From NCBI RefSeq assembly GCF_013032505.1, contig NZ_WQCG01000002.1, forward strand, positions 868,001 through 932,000: DNA of 64,000 nucleotides, given 5' to 3'. The stretch is from Ruegeria atlantica (lineage in GTDB: Bacteria; Pseudomonadota; Alphaproteobacteria; Rhodobacterales; Rhodobacteraceae). Position 1 is the first letter of the stretch; every line of letters begins with the position of its first letter. This document shows positions 60,515-64,000 of the stretch, one piece after another. Made by a program: the position numbers and the translations under genes. Below the pieces are notes generated by a model. That model did no database searches, was not told the origin of the DNA, and worked only from the letters and a program-made list of their open reading frames with translations.

Positions 60515-61374
60515 CCGGAAATCCTCGGGAAGAGGCCGTTCGGACGAACGGCAAGAATGACAAGGAAAGCGATATGTCCGGCAAGCACCTGCCAGCCCGG
60601 ATCAATCTTGGCTCCGATGGTTTGCGCGACCCCAAGGATGACGCCGCCAATCAACGTGCCCCAAAGGTTGCCAAGCCCACCGATAATGACGGCCTCAAAG
60701 CCAAAGATCAGGCGACCGCCACCGATGGAAGGATCAAAGCTTGTCCGAATGCCAAGCAGGATACCGGCGATTGCTGTTACGCCCAGCGCCAGAGCCATAG
60801 CCAGCCCAAAGATGTGCCGACGATTAAGGCCCATGAGCTGCGCGATGTCTTGATTGTCGGACACGGCCCGAAACGCGCGACCAAGCGCGGTGTGATAAAA
60901 GGTCCATTGCAGCCCCCAGATCACAGCGATGGCAATCCCGAAGGTCAGTAGCGGTAAGATCCCGAGGGTCACACCGCCTACCGCAACGCTGGCTGTTTCC
61001 AGCGAACCTGCATTCAATGTTTGGGGGTCGGCCGTGTAGACCTCCAACAACCCGTTCTGGATAATCACGCTCAGTCCGAAGGTGACAAGCAGCGGTGGAA
61101 GAATATCATCGCCCAGAGTTTGGTTCAGTAGGCCGCGTTGAAGGGCATACCCAATCAGCGCCATGGCGGGAACGACAATGACCAACGCGGCCATCGGGTG
61201 CATCCCCGTCGCGGTCGTCACGGTCAGCCCGAGGTACGCGGCCAGCACAATCAAATCGCCATGGGCAATATTGACGAGCCGCATGACGCCAAAAATCAAC
61301 GACAGGCCTGCGGCAAACAGCGCGTATAGCCCACCCAGCAAAGTTCCCTGCACGATAGCGTTCAGCCATTCCAT
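60511..61374 (-). CDS. livH: branched-chain amino-acid-type ABC permease (LivH)
   Basis: 287 residues, eight TM segments; LivH marks are QGTLLGGLYALFAAGLSLIFGVMRLVNIAHGDLIVLAAYLG, GRAFRAVSDNQDIAQLMGLNRRHIFGLAMALALGVTAIAGIL and FEAVIIGGLGNLWGTLIGGVILG. ATG 61374 is the family start; an upstream codon would add 13 unrelated residues overlapping livF. Confidence 0.92.
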   Translation of the reverse strand: MEWLNAIVQGTLLGGLYALFAAGLSLIFGVMRLVNIAHGDLIVLAAYLGLTVTTATGMHPMAALVIVVPAMALIGYALQRGLLNQTLGDDILPPLLVTFGLSVIIQNGLLEVYTADPQTLNAGSLETASVAVGGVTLGILPLLTFGIAIAVIWGLQWTFYHTALGRAFRAVSDNQDIAQLMGLNRRHIFGLAMALALGVTAIAGILLGIRTSFDPSIGGGRLIFGFEAVIIGGLGNLWGTLIGGVILGVAQTIGAKIDPGWQVLAGHIAFLVILAVRPNGLFPRISG

Positions 61375-61375
61375 A

Positions 61376-62083
61376 TTATTCGATCCCGAAATACGCGCGT
61401 GAAATGTCTTCACGCGAAACGGTGTCAGACGCGCTTTCCAGCGAAACGCGCCCCTCCTGCAGGCAGTAGACCCGGCTCGAGACCGACAGTGCCTTGGTTA
61501 TGTCCTGCTCGACGATGATCGCACTCATGCCCTCACCGATGATGCCGGGCAGAGCCTCGTAGATGTCTTTAATGATGATCGGCGCGAGCCCGAGGCTGAT
61601 TTCATCGAAGAGGATCAGATCGGGATTGGCCATCAATGCGCGCCCGATGGCGACCATCTGCTGTTGACCGCCCGACAGCGATGTAGAGGCCTGATCCTTT
61701 CGCTCTTCAAGGATCGGGAATAGATCATAGACGGCTTTCAAATCCCAAGGGCCCGCTCGACCAACTTGAGCCCCGATCATAAGGTTTTCTTTGACTGACA
61801 AAGAGGGGAACAATTGACGACCCTCTGGGACCATCGCCAAGCCAAGCTCTGCAACCTGGTCTGCGCGAAGGCGGCTGATATCCTGACCCCGGTAGTGAAT
61901 CTGATCCGGTCCGTTCGTCAGCAGCCCGGTGATAGATCGCATCAGGGTCGTCTTGCCTGCGCCGTTCGCACCGATGATGGCAAGAACTTCGCCTTCGCCA
62001 ACGTCCAATTCGACATCGTAGAGCGCTTGGAAATCACCGTAGTAAGAATTTAAGCCGCGTGTTTGAAGAATGGGATCAGGCAT
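61376..62083 (-). CDS. livF: branched-chain amino-acid-type ABC ATPase (LivF)
   Basis: 235 residues. Walker A GANGAGKTTLMRSI (about 37-50), Q-loop MVPEGRQLFPSLSVKENL, signature LSGGQQQMVAIGRAL and Walker B LILFDEISLGLAP. LivF subfamily by the YGDFQALYDVELDVGEGEV N-terminus. Overlaps livG by eight bases. Confidence 0.93.
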   Translation of the reverse strand: MPDPILQTRGLNSYYGDFQALYDVELDVGEGEVLAIIGANGAGKTTLMRSITGLLTNGPDQIHYRGQDISRLRADQVAELGLAMVPEGRQLFPSLSVKENLMIGAQVGRAGPWDLKAVYDLFPILEERKDQASTSLSGGQQQMVAIGRALMANPDLILFDEISLGLAPIIIKDIYEALPGIIGEGMSAIIVEQDITKALSVSSRVYCLQEGRVSLESASDTVSREDISRAYFGIE

Positions 62084-62804
62084 CGGCTTCGATCCCCAGA
62101 TAGATTTCTTTGACTTCAGCGCTTTCCATGATTGCCTGCGGCTCGCCCTCGGCGATCTTCTTTCCGAAGTCGATGACGATCAGACGATCCACGACAGCCA
62201 GCAGGGCGTGCACAACATGTTCGATCCAGATTATGGTGACGCCAGAGGCGTGGATGTCCTTGATGGTCTGAACCAGTGATTTGCACTCAGCTTCGGTCAA
62301 ACCACCGGCAATCTCATCCAGCAACAGCAGTTTGGGTTTGGCGCAGAGCGCGCGTGTCAGTTCCAGGCGTTTGCGTTCCAACAAAGTCAGGCTGCCCGCT
62401 AGAACGTTTGCCTTGGGCAACAGCTCCGTTTGGTCCAGAACCTCCAGGCAAAAGCGCTCAGCCTGATGCCCATGCAAGCCGGCCGATTGCGTGGCGGCGA
62501 TCATTGCGTTTTCGAAAACAGTCATGCCCGAAAACGGCTGCGGGACCTGAAATGACCGCGCAATGCCTGCATGGCTGCGCTTTGCCGCGCTCCATTTCGT
62601 CACGTTTTGCCCATTGAATTCTATCACCCCGGAATTCGATTTGAGCGTCCCGGTGATCAGATTGAACATCGAGGTTTTACCGGCACCGTTGGGACCTATG
62701 ACCCCGAGTGCTTCGCCTTGCTGGACCTCATAGCTCATAGCATCGGCAACAGTGACCGCGCCAAATGCCTTGCTCAGGTCTTGGAGTCTCAAGATTGTCG
62801 ACAT
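62076..62804 (-). CDS. livG: branched-chain amino-acid-type ABC ATPase (LivG)
   Basis: 242 residues. Walker A GPNGAGKTSMFNLI (about 36-49), GIARSFQVPQPFSGMTVFENAM, LivG-type signature LTLLERKRLELTRAL and Walker B LLLLDEIAGGLTEAE. Pairs with LivF. ATG 62804 is chosen by family N-terminus MSTILRLQDLSKAFG; GAGAGAAG lies just upstream. Confidence 0.92.
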   Translation of the reverse strand: MSTILRLQDLSKAFGAVTVADAMSYEVQQGEALGVIGPNGAGKTSMFNLITGTLKSNSGVIEFNGQNVTKWSAAKRSHAGIARSFQVPQPFSGMTVFENAMIAATQSAGLHGHQAERFCLEVLDQTELLPKANVLAGSLTLLERKRLELTRALCAKPKLLLLDEIAGGLTEAECKSLVQTIKDIHASGVTIIWIEHVVHALLAVVDRLIVIDFGKKIAEGEPQAIMESAEVKEIYLGIEADA

Positions 62805-62854
62805 GCTTCTCTCTGGTAGAAAGTTCGGCACCAAGACCGGCACCGAACATCTGG

Positions 62855-64000
62855 TCAGCCCAGCAGTTTCATATCTGCTGTCACCGGAACTTCGGGCGCG
62901 GTGCTATTTGCTACGATCTGCAATTCGTAGGTGTCCCCGGACTTCTGCCACTGACCACCGACCAGCGGCGTTTTGGTGACGTTGTTCATCGGCCCATCAC
63001 CCCAGTTTACCGGCCCTACAATTGTGTTCAGGTTCGTGGACGTGATTGCTGAAATGATCGAAGATGGGTCTTCCAAATCATCCGCCCGTTTGACGACATC
63101 CGCGACGACCTCAAACAGGGCATGTTTAAAGCCAAGGGGTTGGGTCCAAGGTCGGCCAGATTCTGCCGTGTACCCTTCTGCCAGATCTTTCGAAGAAATA
63201 CCTGTGAGAGAGGACGAGAACGGATGATGCGGTGACCACCAGACCTCGGTCGACAACCCGTCACCACGGTCGCCCAGCGATTCAATGACGGATGGGAACA
63301 GAAGTGCCTTGCCAATGGTCACGACCTTCGGGTTGAACCCTTGTTGGGCGGCTTGGCTCCAGAACGTAGCGAAATCAGGTGGGATCATGTTGCCAGTGAC
63401 GATTTCGCATCCAGCAGCCTTGAACGCTGCGATCTGGTTTGAGAAATCGTCGGATAGAGGCTGATAGCGACCGGGATCGGTCAGCGTGTAGCCGGCTGCG
63501 GCGAGCGGTTTAGGCAGGCCCAGTTCCGCATCGCCCCAAGCATTACCGTCAGCATCGTTGGGGAAAAGACCACCCACTGTCTTGGTCACGCCAGTTTTGT
63601 CCCACATATCAAGGAATGCTGCGATCACATCCTCCAAGCCCCAGAAGAAGTGATAGGTCGTTTCAAACCCCTCACCCGGAACGCCGTTGCGACCAAAGAA
63701 ATAGGGCTGCCAAGGACAGTCTGTTGTGATGCAGGGAACTTCGTTGATCTCTGCCTGATCAGCGACAGGGTTCACTGTGTCCGGAGTTGACGCCGCAACG
63801 ATAATATCGACCTCGTCACCTAGGATCAGGTCGGCGGCGACCTCCGCTGCGCGGTTCGGGTTGGACTGGCTGTCTTTTGAGATGATCTCGACACTCCAGG
63901 TCTTTCCGTTGTTATTCAACCCGGCCGAAAAGACCTGCTGGATGGCTTGAAGCACATACTCGTCGGCCTCAGCGAAACCAGCCAATGGACCGGTACGCGG
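62855..64000 (-). CDS. livK: ABC transporter substrate-binding protein (LivK/amidase-type), 5' end outside window
   Basis: At least 381 residues visible. The frame is open to the right edge (PRTGPLAGFAEADEYV just before the edge is typical of the first strand-loop after the signal peptide), so the start and signal lie beyond base 64000. Type I periplasmic-binding fold: VEIISKDSQSNPNRAAEVAADLILGDEVDIIVAASTPDTVNPVADQAE, TVGGLFPNDADGNAWGD and KVVTIGKALLFPSVIESLGD. Larger than classical LivK, in the range of urea/amide or polyamine-like binders. It supplies the ligand to LivFGHM. Ligand unknown; the BKACE neighbour hints at a carnitine-like or amino-acid-derived compound. Confidence 0.85.
   Translation of the reverse strand, partial: PRTGPLAGFAEADEYVLQAIQQVFSAGLNNNGKTWSVEIISKDSQSNPNRAAEVAADLILGDEVDIIVAASTPDTVNPVADQAEINEVPCITTDCPWQPYFFGRNGVPGEGFETTYHFFWGLEDVIAAFLDMWDKTGVTKTVGGLFPNDADGNAWGDAELGLPKPLAAAGYTLTDPGRYQPLSDDFSNQIAAFKAAGCEIVTGNMIPPDFATFWSQAAQQGFNPKVVTIGKALLFPSVIESLGDRGDGLSTEVWWSPHHPFSSSLTGISSKDLAEGYTAESGRPWTQPLGFKHALFEVVADVVKRADDLEDPSSIISAITSTNLNTIVGPVNWGDGPMNNVTKTPLVGGQWQKSGDTYELQIVANSTAPEVPVTADMKLLG

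Noticed and set aside
1..64000. tRNA, rRNA, CRISPR arrays, insertion sequences, prophage genes
   Set aside because: No cloverleaf-like sequence, spaced repeat array, transposase, integrase or phage structural gene was recognised anywhere in the window.

Overview
The window looks like a chromosomal segment of a marine alphaproteobacterium of the Roseobacter/Rhodobacteraceae type. This is inferred from the dense catabolic gene content, two TRAP transporters, ABC sugar and amino-acid uptake systems, FCD-type GntR regulators, a BKACE enzyme, an N-methylproline-demethylase-like flavoprotein, and moderately high G+C judged by eye. About 64 protein genes are supported. I saw no rRNA, tRNA, CRISPR array, insertion sequence or prophage.

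Layout. 1-3.3 kb: tail of a TPR-like protein and a CPA1 Na+/H+ antiporter fused to a cyclic-nucleotide-binding domain. 3.6-5.6 kb: two paralogous ABM-domain monooxygenases and a NIPSNAP protein, divergent from an ArsR regulator. 5.8-11.6 kb: EamA exporter, flavin/Fe-S oxidoreductase, DUF2938 membrane protein divergent from a MerR regulator, and a WYL regulator divergent from a RidA-family protein. 12.0-24.5 kb: a complete oxidative deoxy-sugar pathway. It has a ribose-type ABC importer, UxaA-family dehydratase, GntR regulator, sugar dehydrogenase, FucU mutarotase, lactonase, XylX-like dehydratase with a semialdehyde dehydrogenase, and an SDR with an FAH hydrolase. It reads as uptake and non-phosphorylative oxidation of L-fucose, D-arabinose or similar sugars, with two alternative lower branches.

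24.8-33.8 kb: an autotransporter, then a DctPQM TRAP transporter preceded by a DctB/DctD-like two-component system. The DctD-like regulator lacks the GAFTGA loop needed to engage sigma-54. 34.2-43.5 kb: an envelope module with an ArnT-like GT39 transferase, a polyprenyl-phosphate GT2, a GtrA flippase, a divergent OmpR-type regulator and kinase, a Tat-exported multicopper oxidase, a GT25 transferase, a PepSY protein and a GlcG/HbpS-type protein. A palindrome before the oxidase has a partial copy before the regulator.

43.8-57.0 kb: ten tightly packed minus-strand genes (FAH hydrolase, nitroreductase, OsmC, TRAP transporter, intradiol dioxygenase, secreted amidohydrolase, small YtkA/FixH-like protein, MauG-like di-heme protein). 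They are divergent from YciI-like, GntR, malonyl-CoA decarboxylase, malonyl-CoA synthetase and dienelactone hydrolase genes. This looks like a substrate-specific catabolic locus that may feed malonate or another C3 acid into acetyl-CoA, with several exported enzymes; it is the best candidate for an undescribed pathway. 57.5-64.0 kb: a YHYH protein, a BKACE enzyme and a complete Liv-type ABC transporter whose binding-protein gene runs off the right edge.
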